DNA from: JBEKCB01 sp052139675 | Lineage (GTDB): Bacteria; Planctomycetota; Brocadiia; CAIUPP01 | Length of the DNA stretch: 64,000 bases | Reading direction: 5' to 3' | NCBI GenBank assembly: GCA_052139675.1 | Contig: JBKQWE010000025.1 | Span: forward strand, 1-64,000 | In this document: positions 41,730-50,279 of the stretch, in pieces | Layout: every line of letters begins with the position of its first letter | How positions within the stretch are numbered: position 1 is the stretch's first letter | Made by a program: the position numbers and the translations under genes | The notes under the pieces: model-generated | The model's input: the letters and a program-made list of their open reading frames with translations, nothing else | What the model was told of the DNA's origin: nothing | Databases searched by the model: none

Positions 41730-43724
41730 TCACAGCCCCATGGTCATGAAGAACGTGAACACCAGGGTGGAATCGCCGCGGTACGAGATCACCGGCCAGC
41801 CGAAGTTGATCCCCGCGGTCAGTCCGCCGGCCTTCGGCAGCACGGCGCGCAGGCCCACGCCGGAGCCGATGCGGATGCGGCCGAGCTCCGCCGGAGTCGT
41901 CTCCACGTCGCCGTAGTCGGTGAACATCGCGCCGCGGAAGTACACCTCCTGGCCGACGTGAATGATCGGGAAAGTGTACTCCGCCGTCCCGGTGAGCATC
42001 CAGTAGCCGCCGATCGGCACGCCGTCGAACTGCGGCGAGATGCCCCACACGTCGAACCCGCGCACGGAGCCGAGCCCGCCGGCATAGAACCGGTCGAAGA
42101 CCGGCGCCTTGCCGCCGATGACGCCGCCGTTGGCGCTCACTTCCAGCACGTGCGCGTCGAATCCCTCGCCATACACCGGGACGAACTGGCTGGCGGAGAG
42201 CAGCGAGTGGACGAAGGGCGTGTCCTCGTAAATCGGCTCGACGTACAGGCTCGCGCGCATGCCGCGGTTGACGATGATCGTGTCGGGCGTGGTCGTGTAC
42301 GACAACCGGCTCCACGCGCCGTAACCGGGCGTGTAGCCGTTGACGGCGTTGTAGTCGGGGATATTGTGCTGGGACAGGTCCCACATTTCGGTCCCTTCGA
42401 TGGTCGGGCCGAAGCTCACGCGCCAGTGGTCGGAAAGGTCCTTCTCCACGCCGATGCGTATCTGAAGCTGCCACAAATTGTAATCGGGCAATTCCTCGCG
42501 GTTGTACGTGGCGCTGGCCAGGCCCGTGTAGTCGGTCCCGAACGTGTCCGGCTGCTCGAAGCCGCCGCCGAGGGTCGTGAATTTCTGGCCCGGCGCGGCC
42601 GACAGGATCAGGCGTTCGCCGCGCCCGCGGAACATGTTCCAGTCCCAGAAGTCCTGCCAGGATTTCGGCGGCTTGGTGATGTCGAAGTCCGATTCCTGAA
42701 AGGTCAGCGCCGCGCCGAGCCCCGAGTAGCTGGCGGCCGACCCTGAAGCGCTGACGCGCGAGGTGCCGCCTTCTTCGAGGCTGACCACCACGATCGCCTG
42801 GTCGGGCGCAGCGCCCGGCTCCACGCGGTACTGCACCGACTTGAACCACTTGTATTTTCGGAGCCGGGCGATCACGTCGTTGATCGGCTCGACCGTCAGC
42901 GCCATCCCCTCGTGCAGCTTCCGGTCCACTTCGCAGCGGACCAGCCATTCCTCCGTGATGCGGTCGTTCACCCATTCCAGCTTGACCGATTCGAGCGTGA
43001 CGGGCGGGCCTTCCGTGATGACGTATTGCACCGCCGCCAGGTTCGGCCCGGGCGGCGGCGCCATCTTCGGCAGCACCAACGTCGTCAGGCGGCCGACTTC
43101 GCCGTAATGCTCCCAGATGCGCTTCGCGCCGTCCTGGAAAGCGCCCTTCGAAAAATAGCCGTCCTTCTCCGGCTTGACCAGCGGGCGCAGTTCCAGCGTG
43201 GAGAAGAGCTTGTTGCCGACGATCTCCACGGTGCTCAGCTTGTAGCGCGGGCCCTCGACGATGGTGAAGAGGAGCTCCTGGTCGGTGGTGCCCGCAAGCG
43301 GCTCGCTGGTGGCGTTCACCTTGGCTTCGAGGAAGCCGTCGTCCTCGTACTTCTTGACGATCTGGTTCACGTCGGCCGAGATCACCTTGATGACCACCGG
43401 TTTGTTGGCCCTGGTCTCCATGTCGCGTTTCAGGGAGCCGGTGGAGAAATGCTCGTTGCCGACGAAGCGGATCGAGACGATATTGGGAAGTTTTTTGGAA
43501 GGCGCTTCGGCGGGCTCGCCCGCCGGACTTATGGCGGGCTTGCCCGCCGGGCTTGTGGCGGGCTTGCCCGCCGGGCTTGTGGAGGGTTGAGCCGCCGTGT
43601 TTGTGACGGACTCCGAGGCTTTTTCAGCGGGCGCGGCGCTCTCGGCGCCGAAGGCCGGAATGGCCGAAAGCAGCAGCGCCAGAGCGGCCGGAGCGATTCG
43701 CGCAACGACAGATTGAAATCGCAC
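41730..43724 (-). CDS. BamA/Omp85-family outer-membrane assembly protein
   Basis: 664 residues. A signal peptide (about 1-27) is followed by a low-complexity linker with three SPAGKPA-type repeats, then two or three POTRA domains (VSIRFVGNEHFSTGSLKRDM, KLSTVEIVGNKLFSTLELRPLV, TLESVKLEWVNDRIT). A ~16-strand barrel starts about residue 300. LGSVRGFDVWG holds the conserved VRGF motif of the barrel lock, and the chain ends in aromatic-rich FTFFMTMGL. It is shorter than BamA (usually five POTRA), so TamA- or two-POTRA Omp85-like function is possible. GTG start at 43724, without a clear ribosome site. Helps insert or export outer-membrane proteins. Confidence 0.87.
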   Translation of the reverse strand: MRFQSVVARIAPAALALLLSAIPAFGAESAAPAEKASESVTNTAAQPSTSPAGKPATSPAGKPAISPAGEPAEAPSKKLPNIVSIRFVGNEHFSTGSLKRDMETRANKPVVIKVISADVNQIVKKYEDDGFLEAKVNATSEPLAGTTDQELLFTIVEGPRYKLSTVEIVGNKLFSTLELRPLVKPEKDGYFSKGAFQDGAKRIWEHYGEVGRLTTLVLPKMAPPPGPNLAAVQYVITEGPPVTLESVKLEWVNDRITEEWLVRCEVDRKLHEGMALTVEPINDVIARLRKYKWFKSVQYRVEPGAAPDQAIVVVSLEEGGTSRVSASGSAASYSGLGAALTFQESDFDITKPPKSWQDFWDWNMFRGRGERLILSAAPGQKFTTLGGGFEQPDTFGTDYTGLASATYNREELPDYNLWQLQIRIGVEKDLSDHWRVSFGPTIEGTEMWDLSQHNIPDYNAVNGYTPGYGAWSRLSYTTTPDTIIVNRGMRASLYVEPIYEDTPFVHSLLSASQFVPVYGEGFDAHVLEVSANGGVIGGKAPVFDRFYAGGLGSVRGFDVWGISPQFDGVPIGGYWMLTGTAEYTFPIIHVGQEVYFRGAMFTDYGDVETTPAELGRIRIGSGVGLRAVLPKAGGLTAGINFGWPVISYRGDSTLVFTFFMTMGL
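43510..43581. repeat. Three 24-bp tandem repeats inside the BamA-like gene
   Basis: Units 43510-43533, 43534-43557 and 43558-43581 encode an 8-residue SPAGKPA(T/I) unit; the last two are identical in sequence. Each unit contains a GCGGGC...GCCCGC palindrome. Copy number could vary in the population. Confidence 0.9.
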
Positions 43725-43766
43725 GATGCGTACCCATAGCGGATTGCGGGGGCAGGGTTAAGACAA

Positions 43767-43800
43767 GAGAGAGCGTGGCGCACCTGCGCCACGCTCTCTC
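43767..43800 (-). terminator. Hairpin terminator after the small outer-membrane protein gene
   Basis: Arms 43767-43782 and 43785-43800 are perfect 16-bp complements (GAGAGAGCGTGGCGCA). On the minus strand TTGTCTTAACC follows, which is only partly T-rich. It lies 25 bases after the stop at 43826 and before the BamA start. Confidence 0.6.
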
Positions 43801-43825
43801 ATCCATCCTTCCGGACGTCCCTTGC

Positions 43826-44500
43826 TTACCACCAATAGGCCAAACCGGCGGTGATGCCGTTGTCGCGGACCCTGATGCTCCCGCCGCCCAGGTCGCTGCC
43901 GTTCAGCTTGAACTGGGTGTAATCGTACTCGACGAAGAGCGAGGTCTGCTTGCTGAGGAAAATATCCGCGCCCGCCACAGCGCCCCAGATGAACACGGCG
44001 TCATGGAAGGTGTTGCCCCCGTGTTTTCCGCCCACTGCCACGGCGGCCGCTCCGCTGGCGGTCACGTACGCCGCGCCGGCCTTCGGGCCGATGTAGGGCG
44101 AGATGTTGCCTTCCATCGGGATGCGCCATTTCGGGATGAAGACGATCGAATACTCTTGCAGCCGGACGTCTGCGCCGGCGGTGCCGACCTGGGCCAGCGC
44201 GACCATCGCCCGCGCCGCCATTTCAAACTGGTCGCACACCATGTAGCCGTATTCGCCCGCGATCGCGAAGATCGCGGCATACGCGTCAATGTCGCCGGCC
44301 ACGTCGCCGTAGTTCGCTGCGCCCAGAATGGCGATCCTCTCGCTGCCCGCTGCCACCATCCCACTGCCCATAGCAGCGCCGCCCTCAGTGTTCGTCGTCG
44401 TCGTCGTCGTGGTCGCCGGCTGCTGGGCTTGCGCGTAGGCGCCGCAGCCGAAATAGCCCATCACCGCCAACGCCAAAAGCAAAGCCACAATGCGCTTCAT
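43826..44500 (-). CDS. Small outer-membrane beta-barrel protein
   Basis: 224 residues. A signal peptide ends near AYAQAQQ at residue ~25, then a run of seven threonines coded by a trinucleotide tract. The remainder alternates glycine and aromatic residues in short strands (GEYGYMVCDQFEMAARAMVAL, YIGPKAGAAYVTA, TSLFVEYDYTQF) and ends in AYWW, the usual C-terminal barrel signal. It resembles 8- to 10-stranded OmpW/OmpA-barrel proteins. The ATG at 44500 follows a GGGGGGA site. A strong promoter lies 174 bases upstream, giving a long leader. Confidence 0.75.
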   Translation of the reverse strand: MKRIVALLLALAVMGYFGCGAYAQAQQPATTTTTTTNTEGGAAMGSGMVAAGSERIAILGAANYGDVAGDIDAYAAIFAIAGEYGYMVCDQFEMAARAMVALAQVGTAGADVRLQEYSIVFIPKWRIPMEGNISPYIGPKAGAAYVTASGAAAVAVGGKHGGNTFHDAVFIWGAVAGADIFLSKQTSLFVEYDYTQFKLNGSDLGGGSIRVRDNGITAGLAYWW

Positions 44501-44673
44501 GAACGTTTCCCCCCGCAATAAAACCAAAGATGTACCCGGCCCTCCTCTGGGCCCGGGTTAGAAAGGCGTTACGAAATAGTTCTCTACGCGCCCCCCTCCT
44601 TTCTTTTTCGAAACTGAAATTACGTTGATGTCCGATTGTGATCGTTGCCGCTGTGTTCCCCCGACCTGCCAAA

Positions 44674-44702
44674 AGTATAGGTACTCCGCGCTTGTCAGTC
44701 AA
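44674..44702 (-). promoter_or_regulatory. Strong promoter of the small outer-membrane protein gene, with long leader
   Basis: On the minus strand TTGACT (44702-44697) and TATACT (44679-44674) are spaced by 17 bases. The leader from about 44667 to 44501 is ~167 bases. It includes CT-rich and C-rich stretches and a GGGCCCGGGTT segment that may fold. Confidence 0.72.
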
Positions 44703-44782
44703 GCCAAAAACGGACGAAAATTCGATTCAGCCGCTCGCGCCGGCTTTCTCCGCGCGCATCGGTGCGCGAGCCTCATCCGCCG

Positions 44783-46579
44783 CTACAGCCATCGCCGGAC
44801 CAGGTACGCGGCCGATTCCATGAGCATCTGCCGCCAGGGGCGCGATTCGTGCTCGATCAGCGTCAGCTCGCGGCACTTCGCCAGGTCGGCGAGCATCTGG
44901 TCGCGCAGCCGCCGCGTGAAAGCCCCGTCGGCCACCACCGCCACCGATTCGAGCTGATGCAGCAGGCTGCGATGGTCGAAATTATAGCTTCCCACCGTCG
45001 CCCACGCATCGTCAATCGCCGCGGTCTTGGCGTGCATCATGCTGAACGGCCACTCGAAGAGCCGCACGCCGGAGGCGAGCAGTTCGCTGTAGAGGCTCCG
45101 GCTGGCGTAGGCGGCGGTGGTCACGTCGCTGTTTTTCGAGAGGATGACGGCGACGACCACGCCGCGCCCCGCGGCATGGGCCAGCGCGCGGCGGACGCCG
45201 CGGTCGGGGATGAAATACGCGTTCTCGATCAGGATGTAGCGCTGCGCGTTATGGAAGGCGTGCAGGTACGCGCGCCGGATGTCCTGGCGGTGGCGGAATT
45301 CCCAGTTCCCGACGATCTGCACGGCGACGCCGCCGCGCTCCCAAATCTCGTCGGAGACTTCGCGCCCGCGCCGCCGCGCGCCGGGCCCGAGCGGCAGGCC
45401 CAGCCGCCGGCGCACGTCGCCGGCCAGGCGCCGCCCGGCGGGCCACGACTTGCCGTACGGCGCCGCGGACAGCCACCCGTACTCGAAAAGCTCCCCGATC
45501 CGCTCGGCCGGCGCCCGGCCTTCGAGCCGGAGCTGAGTATCGCGCCAGCCGCCGGATTCCGGCGGCGCATTGTACTCGTCGGCGATGTTCATCCCGCCCA
45601 GGAACGAGACCTGGCCATCCACCACCATGTTTTTCCGGTGGTCGCGCCGGCTCACCGCCCAGCTCGGACGCGTGATCACCAGCGGGTGGTACACCGCGAC
45701 GGCGACCCCGGCCTGGATCAGCGGCTGCACGAAGCGGTCGGGCAGGCCGAGAGAGCCGATGTAGTCGTAGAGCAGCCGGACGCGGACGCCGCGCCCGGCC
45801 GCCGCCGCGAGCGCATCGCGGAAGCGCGTGCCGGTGCCGTCCGCGCGGATCATGTACGTCTCAAGGTCCACCGTCCGCCGCGCGCCCTCGATGGCCGCCA
45901 GCATCTCCGGGAACGCCTCGCCGCCGTCCACGAGCAGCCGGACGCGCCCGGCGCATTCGAACTCCTGCGGCGTGCGCGCGTAACGGGCCAGCGCCGCGGC
46001 CGGCGGCTGCGCCGGCGCATTCTCTCCCGGCAGCTCGAGCGGCCGCGGCGCTTCCTTTTTGCGGCCGCGGGTCCGCCGCAGGCTCCGCCGCCGCGCGCGC
46101 CACGTCCAGACCGCGATCACCGCCAGCGGATACGAGACCGCCGCGGCGACCAGCCCGGTGGCGAGATACCCGAGCGCCAGCGGCCCCATGAAGCTCAGGC
46201 CCGCCTGGCCCATCAGCGCGCACACTCCCTTCAGCGACTCCCAGGGCGCGCTCCAGGCCCACTGGGTCAGCGCCGCGAGCCGGTGCGATCCGCTGGCGTG
46301 CGCCGGCCAGAGCCAGACGCCGATCTTGAACTGCACGTAGGCCAGCGGCAGCATCGTCGCCGGGTTCCACAGGACCAGCGGGAAGATCGCGGCCAGCTTG
46401 TTGCCCCGGACGACCCAGGCCGTGATGAGTCCGATGCCGACGTGAAGGCCCGGCACCGGGCAAGCGGCCGCGAAGAACCCCGCCGCCACGCCGCGCGCGA
46501 TCCGCGTGGCCGGCTCCCTGCGGCTGAGCACCCTGCGCCCGGCCACGCGCGTCCGCCGCCATAACTGTCGCGACGCCAT
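44783..46579 (-). CDS. DUF2062 membrane domain fused to a cardiolipin-synthase-like phospholipase D
   Basis: 598 residues. Residues ~15-165 form a DUF2062 domain with three or four membrane helices (RIARGVAAGFFAAACPVPG, NPATMLPLAYVQFKIG). After a basic linker with RARRRSLRRTRGRKK, a phospholipase D-type catalytic region follows. Its two HKD motifs are HRKNMVVD near 311 and HAKTAAID near 514, each with the following G/S-rich stretch. Cardiolipin synthases usually have two short N-terminal helices instead, so this fusion is unusual. It probably makes cardiolipin or transfers phosphatidyl groups at the inner membrane. The ATG at 46579 is chosen because the frame before it is repeat DNA. Confidence 0.85.
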   Translation of the reverse strand: MASRQLWRRTRVAGRRVLSRREPATRIARGVAAGFFAAACPVPGLHVGIGLITAWVVRGNKLAAIFPLVLWNPATMLPLAYVQFKIGVWLWPAHASGSHRLAALTQWAWSAPWESLKGVCALMGQAGLSFMGPLALGYLATGLVAAAVSYPLAVIAVWTWRARRRSLRRTRGRKKEAPRPLELPGENAPAQPPAAALARYARTPQEFECAGRVRLLVDGGEAFPEMLAAIEGARRTVDLETYMIRADGTGTRFRDALAAAAGRGVRVRLLYDYIGSLGLPDRFVQPLIQAGVAVAVYHPLVITRPSWAVSRRDHRKNMVVDGQVSFLGGMNIADEYNAPPESGGWRDTQLRLEGRAPAERIGELFEYGWLSAAPYGKSWPAGRRLAGDVRRRLGLPLGPGARRRGREVSDEIWERGGVAVQIVGNWEFRHRQDIRRAYLHAFHNAQRYILIENAYFIPDRGVRRALAHAAGRGVVVAVILSKNSDVTTAAYASRSLYSELLASGVRLFEWPFSMMHAKTAAIDDAWATVGSYNFDHRSLLHQLESVAVVADGAFTRRLRDQMLADLAKCRELTLIEHESRPWRQMLMESAAYLVRRWL

Positions 46580-46599
46580 CCGTCCGCTCTCCGGCCGTT

Positions 46600-46678
46600 C
46601 ATTCGGCAATCCGCCTTCGCCCCTTCGGCTGCGCTCAGGGCTGTGGCGGACAAGTCGGCAATCGGCATTCGGCAATCA
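46600..46678. repeat. GGCAATC-unit repeat with an embedded CTTCGGCTGCGCTCAGG segment
   Basis: GGCAATC and GGCATTC heptamers occur at 46652-46678, with a further copy at 46600-46617 and a segment related to the palindrome at 25218-25262 between them. It fills the gap between the phospholipase D gene and the protease gene and overlaps the protease stop. Confidence 0.65.
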
Positions 46679-47770
46679 GGAAGAGGCTTCCACCGGCACC
46701 ACGCTGATCGTCACGCGTTCGCGCCCTCGAAGGATCGCCAGCGCCGCCGGCCGGCCGATCGGCCACTCCGCCAGCACGCGGTGCAGATCGTCCACGCTCT
46801 CCACCTCGCGCCCCTCGATCGCCACGATCAGGTCGCCGGTCTGCACGCTCGCCTGCCGCGCCGGGCCGTTCGGATCCAGGGCCAGCACCTCCACCGCGCG
46901 GTCATGGTTCAGGCCGTGGAACCGCACCAGCCGCCGGTCCAGCGGGCGCTGCCGGCCGGCGATCCCCAGCGAGCCGCGCCGCACCCGCCCGTGCAGGAGC
47001 AGTTGCGACACCACCCACTTGGCCGTGGCCGAGGGAATGGCGAACCCGATCCCCTGCGCCTGCGGGATGATCGCCGTGTTGATCCCCACGACCGCGCCGC
47101 GCGAATCCACCAGCGGCCCGCCCGAGTTCCCCGGGTTCAGCGGCGCGGTGTGCTGGATGATGTTCTCGATCAGCCGCCCCTCGCGGGTGCGGAACGCGCG
47201 GCCGAGCGCGCTGATGACGCCGGTGGAGACGGTGGACTGGAAGCCGAACGGGTTCCCGACCGCGATGACCAGTTGCCCGGCGCGCAGCGAGGCGGAATCG
47301 CCGATCGAGGCGTGCGCCAGCCCCGAGCCTTCCGCGCGGATCACCGCCAGGTCCGTCGCCGGGTCCACGCCCACGACGCTCGCGGTGAGCACACGCCCGT
47401 CGGCGAGAGTCACGGTGAGCCCGCGGGCGCTGGCGACGACGTGGTGGTTCGTGAGGACGTATCCGTCCGGCGCGATGATGACGCCGGACCCGGCGCCGAC
47501 GTGCTCCGGCGTCGGCGACGACGCGTCGCCGAACGACACGCCGACGACCGCCGGCCCCATCGCCTCCATGACGGAGATCACCGCCCGCGAATATGCGTCG
47601 AGGACCTCCGCCTCGGCCGGCGCCGCCGCGCCGGCCTCCGGTCGAGCCGACGCGCCGACGGCGGGTCCCGAGTCGTTGATGACCTGCAAGACCCGCCGCA
47701 TGCGCTCGTCCGCGGCGGATGACGAGACCGCCTCCGCCGCGCGCGACGCCGCACTCTTCCTGCGTCCCAT
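46676..47770 (-). CDS. HtrA/DegP-like trypsin-family serine protease with one PDZ domain
   Basis: 364 residues. The protease domain (about 65-260) has the catalytic triad H110 in TNHHVV, D140 in ATDLAVI and S216 in NPGNSGGPL. A single PDZ domain follows (about 270-360; LDPNGPARQASVQTGDLIVAI). The N terminus from ATG 47770 (after GAGGGCAGTAT) is hydrophilic and basic (MGRRKSAASR); I see no signal peptide or membrane anchor. Most HtrA proteins are periplasmic, so this one may be cytoplasmic or use another start. A longer frame to 47866 also lacks a signal. Confidence 0.88.
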   Translation of the reverse strand: MGRRKSAASRAAEAVSSSAADERMRRVLQVINDSGPAVGASARPEAGAAAPAEAEVLDAYSRAVISVMEAMGPAVVGVSFGDASSPTPEHVGAGSGVIIAPDGYVLTNHHVVASARGLTVTLADGRVLTASVVGVDPATDLAVIRAEGSGLAHASIGDSASLRAGQLVIAVGNPFGFQSTVSTGVISALGRAFRTREGRLIENIIQHTAPLNPGNSGGPLVDSRGAVVGINTAIIPQAQGIGFAIPSATAKWVVSQLLLHGRVRRGSLGIAGRQRPLDRRLVRFHGLNHDRAVEVLALDPNGPARQASVQTGDLIVAIEGREVESVDDLHRVLAEWPIGRPAALAILRGRERVTISVVPVEASS

Positions 47771-48154
47771 ATACTGCCCTCGCCCTTCGTTCCGCCGGCG
47801 CTCGCCCGCGCGGGCAGCCTGGCCCGGTGCCCACCGTGTAATTACAGGCCGGTCCTTCTGAGCCAACTCGCTTACGGATCGTAACTTACATATTGGCTGG
47901 TGCCGATGTCAACACGCAGGACTTGAGGCGATCGGAGGCAGGTAGCGGCCGGCGCAGATTTCGGCGCGCGGGACTTGATGCGGTCAGAATCTCGCATGAG
48001 ACGGCAAGGTGCGTGCGTACGAGATTGCGCGCCCGCTGCTAAGAACTGGCAGGCACACTGCCTGAAGGCCTATAGGCGCTCGCGCGAACAAGGCCAGACG
48101 GCCGGCATCCGGGAGCGGCTGCGGCCATGGAAATTCTCGCCACCGATTCCGTTC
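47771..48154. other. 384-base intergenic region upstream of the protease gene
   Basis: No gene seen. On the minus strand TTGACA at 47912-47907 is a perfect -35, but the best -10 candidates (TATGTA, TAAGTT) have spacers of 14 or 18 bases, so a promoter is only tentative. Two related pieces, GCAGGACTTGAGGCGATC and GCGGGACTTGATGCGGTC, occur about 45 bases apart (around 47920 and 47970) and may be a protein-binding direct repeat. Confidence 0.4.
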
Positions 48155-50191
48155 TCAGCCGGGCGCGGCGTTGCTGGATGCGGGCACGGGAGCGGTGGCG
48201 GGCAGGATCGGCTTTCCGCCGGCTTTCGCGCGCAGGTCGCGCAGCTTGGCGGCGGTGGCGGCGCCGCCCAGGTCGGGGCTGTCCTTCTCGAGGGCGTTCA
48301 CGGCGGCAACGGCTTTCTTCGGGTCCACGGCGGCGACCTGCTCGACGACGCGGATGGTTTCCTGCCAGCAGTAGTCCGACAGCTCCGGCGCGGCTTTGCG
48401 CGTCTGGAGAAGGAGCGCCAGCAGCGCGTCGTAGTCCGCCTGGGCGGTGAGGCAGGCGGCCAGGGATTTGACGTACTGCGGTTCCTTGGGAGATTGCGCG
48501 ACGAGGGCTTCAAGCTGGGTCCGGGCGCGGGCCCATTCTTTGGCGGCCATCAGGCCGGCGGCCAGGCGCTGGCGCAGGCCGGCGGCCGGCTGGGCGTTGT
48601 TGGGGCCCAGTTGCGTCACCGCGGCATCCAGAACGGTGGCCGCCAGGGCGTAGCTGCGGGCGGCCATGAGCCGGTCCAGCGCGGCGGCGTAGAGCGCGGC
48701 TTTGGAATCGGCCACCTGGAGCAGCGAGCGCAAGGCCTGGTCGCTGACGCGCTTCTCTTTGTCGGAGAGCGCGTCCACCAGGGTGTCGAGCGCGGCCGGA
48801 TCGCCGATGCGGCTGAGCGAGGCGAGGGCCACCTCGCGGTTCTGCGGGTTCGGGTCCTTGAGGGCGACGTTCGCCAGCGGCTTGACGGCGTCGGCGACGC
48901 CGAGTCCGCCGAGGGCGTCGGCGGAGGCCCAGCGGACGTTTTCCTTGGGGCTTCCGAGGAGCTTGACGAGGATCGGGACCGCGCGCGGGTCGTGGATTTT
49001 GGCGAGCGCGTTCGCGGCGGCGTCGTAGAGCGGCGCCGGGGTGTCCGTGGCGGTCACCACGCTGATGAGCTTGTCGAGCGCGGCGGGATCGGCCAGTTCG
49101 GCCAGGGCGTTGGCGGCGGCGACGGCGGCTTCGACGTCGGTGTCCGAGAGCATGGCGATCAGCTCGTTCACCGCGTCTTTGGCTTTCAGGACGCCGAGCG
49201 CGTGCGCGGCGGCGGCGCGGACGGAGCTCTCCGGGTCGTTCATCGCCTTGAGGAGCGCCGGGGCGACGGAGGCATCGCCCTGCGCGCCGAGCGCGTCCGC
49301 GGCGGCCTGCCGCACGGAGGCGTCCGTCTCGGCCAGCGCATTGATGAGGGCCGTCCGGACCGCCGGACCGCGCAGCGGCGTGAGTCCCTTGATCGCGCGC
49401 TTCTTGACGGAGGCGAGGTCGCACTGCGTCAGGGCCTCGATGAACGCGGCGGAGTCGTTCTGGTTCTTGGGGTCATCGAGGGTTTTCAGGTAGAGTTTCT
49501 CGAGGACGCGGCTGAGGCTCTCGATCCGCTCGGTCTGGAGCTCGACGAGGTGCTGGAGCATCTCCTCGCGCGTGAGGTTGGGATTCTGGCGCCACCATTC
49601 GAGCCATTCGCGGGCGGTGTTGAAGCGGCGCAGGGTGATGGTTTCGAGCGCGGCGCGCGAAGCGGTGCGGACGGCTTCGTCGGGGTCCGAGAGCAGCTTG
49701 ATGAGCGCCTGGATCGCCTCGGTGGCGCGGAGGTCGCCGAGGAGGTTGACCGCCTGGACGCGGATGACCAGCGGGCGCTTGAGGTCGCCGGCGGCTTGTT
49801 CGAGCAGCCGCACGGATGGCGTGGTGTGGACCTGCTGGAGCGCGCCGCGGGCGGCCAGGCGGACGTTTTCGCTCGGGTCGGCCAGCGCGGCGATGATCGG
49901 GCCGCAGGCGCGGTCGTCGCCCTGGACGCCGAAGGCGGTGATGACGCTGATGCGGACCGTCTCGGGCTGGTCGGGCTGAAGGGCTTCGAGGAGGGCTTTC
50001 AAGGCGGCCTCGTCCTCGGCCGCAACGAGCGAGGTGGCGGCGGAGGAGCGCTTCTGCGGGTCGTCGGAGCGGAGCAGGCGCGTCCACTCGCCGAGTTGTT
50101 TCTTGCTGATCCGCTGACCGTAGGCCGGGAATGCGCCGCAGAAGACCACGAGAGCGGCGAGACAAAGCCACCAGTGGCGCACGGGAGACAT
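48155..50191 (-). CDS. Exported HEAT-repeat protein
   Basis: 678 residues. A signal peptide (RHWWLCLAALVVFCGAFPAYGQ region, cut near residue 25) is followed by many HEAT/PBS-lyase-type repeats between about 40 and 500. Typical units are VRLAARGALQQV, VRTASRAALETI, VRQAAADALGAQGD, VRAAAAHALGVLK and VRWASADALGGLG. A TPR-like helical region and a proline/alanine-rich tail end the chain. Likely a periplasmic scaffold. The ATG at 50191 follows GGAGGCTCACC. It is 85 bases after pyrF, separated by a repeat. Confidence 0.87.
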   Translation of the reverse strand: MSPVRHWWLCLAALVVFCGAFPAYGQRISKKQLGEWTRLLRSDDPQKRSSAATSLVAAEDEAALKALLEALQPDQPETVRISVITAFGVQGDDRACGPIIAALADPSENVRLAARGALQQVHTTPSVRLLEQAAGDLKRPLVIRVQAVNLLGDLRATEAIQALIKLLSDPDEAVRTASRAALETITLRRFNTAREWLEWWRQNPNLTREEMLQHLVELQTERIESLSRVLEKLYLKTLDDPKNQNDSAAFIEALTQCDLASVKKRAIKGLTPLRGPAVRTALINALAETDASVRQAAADALGAQGDASVAPALLKAMNDPESSVRAAAAHALGVLKAKDAVNELIAMLSDTDVEAAVAAANALAELADPAALDKLISVVTATDTPAPLYDAAANALAKIHDPRAVPILVKLLGSPKENVRWASADALGGLGVADAVKPLANVALKDPNPQNREVALASLSRIGDPAALDTLVDALSDKEKRVSDQALRSLLQVADSKAALYAAALDRLMAARSYALAATVLDAAVTQLGPNNAQPAAGLRQRLAAGLMAAKEWARARTQLEALVAQSPKEPQYVKSLAACLTAQADYDALLALLLQTRKAAPELSDYCWQETIRVVEQVAAVDPKKAVAAVNALEKDSPDLGGAATAAKLRDLRAKAGGKPILPATAPVPASSNAAPG

Positions 50192-50203
50192 GGTGAGCCT
50201 CCG

Positions 50204-50279
50204 CAATTTCCAATGGCCAATTTCCAATGGGCGCGCGACGCTTCAGCTCGGATCTTTGGGTATTGGAGATTGGAAATTA
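50204..50279. repeat. CAATTTCCAATGG-unit palindrome between pyrF and the HEAT gene
   Basis: Two tandem CAATTTCCAATGG units at 50204-50230 face ATTGGAGATTGGAAATTA at 50262-50279. It supplies the TAA stop of pyrF. Confidence 0.82.

Noticed and set aside
46580..46675. N-terminal extension of the phospholipase D-type gene
   Set aside because: These 32 codons are repeat DNA (GGCAATC units and a CTTCGGCTGCGCTCAGG segment), so the ATG at 46579 is preferred.
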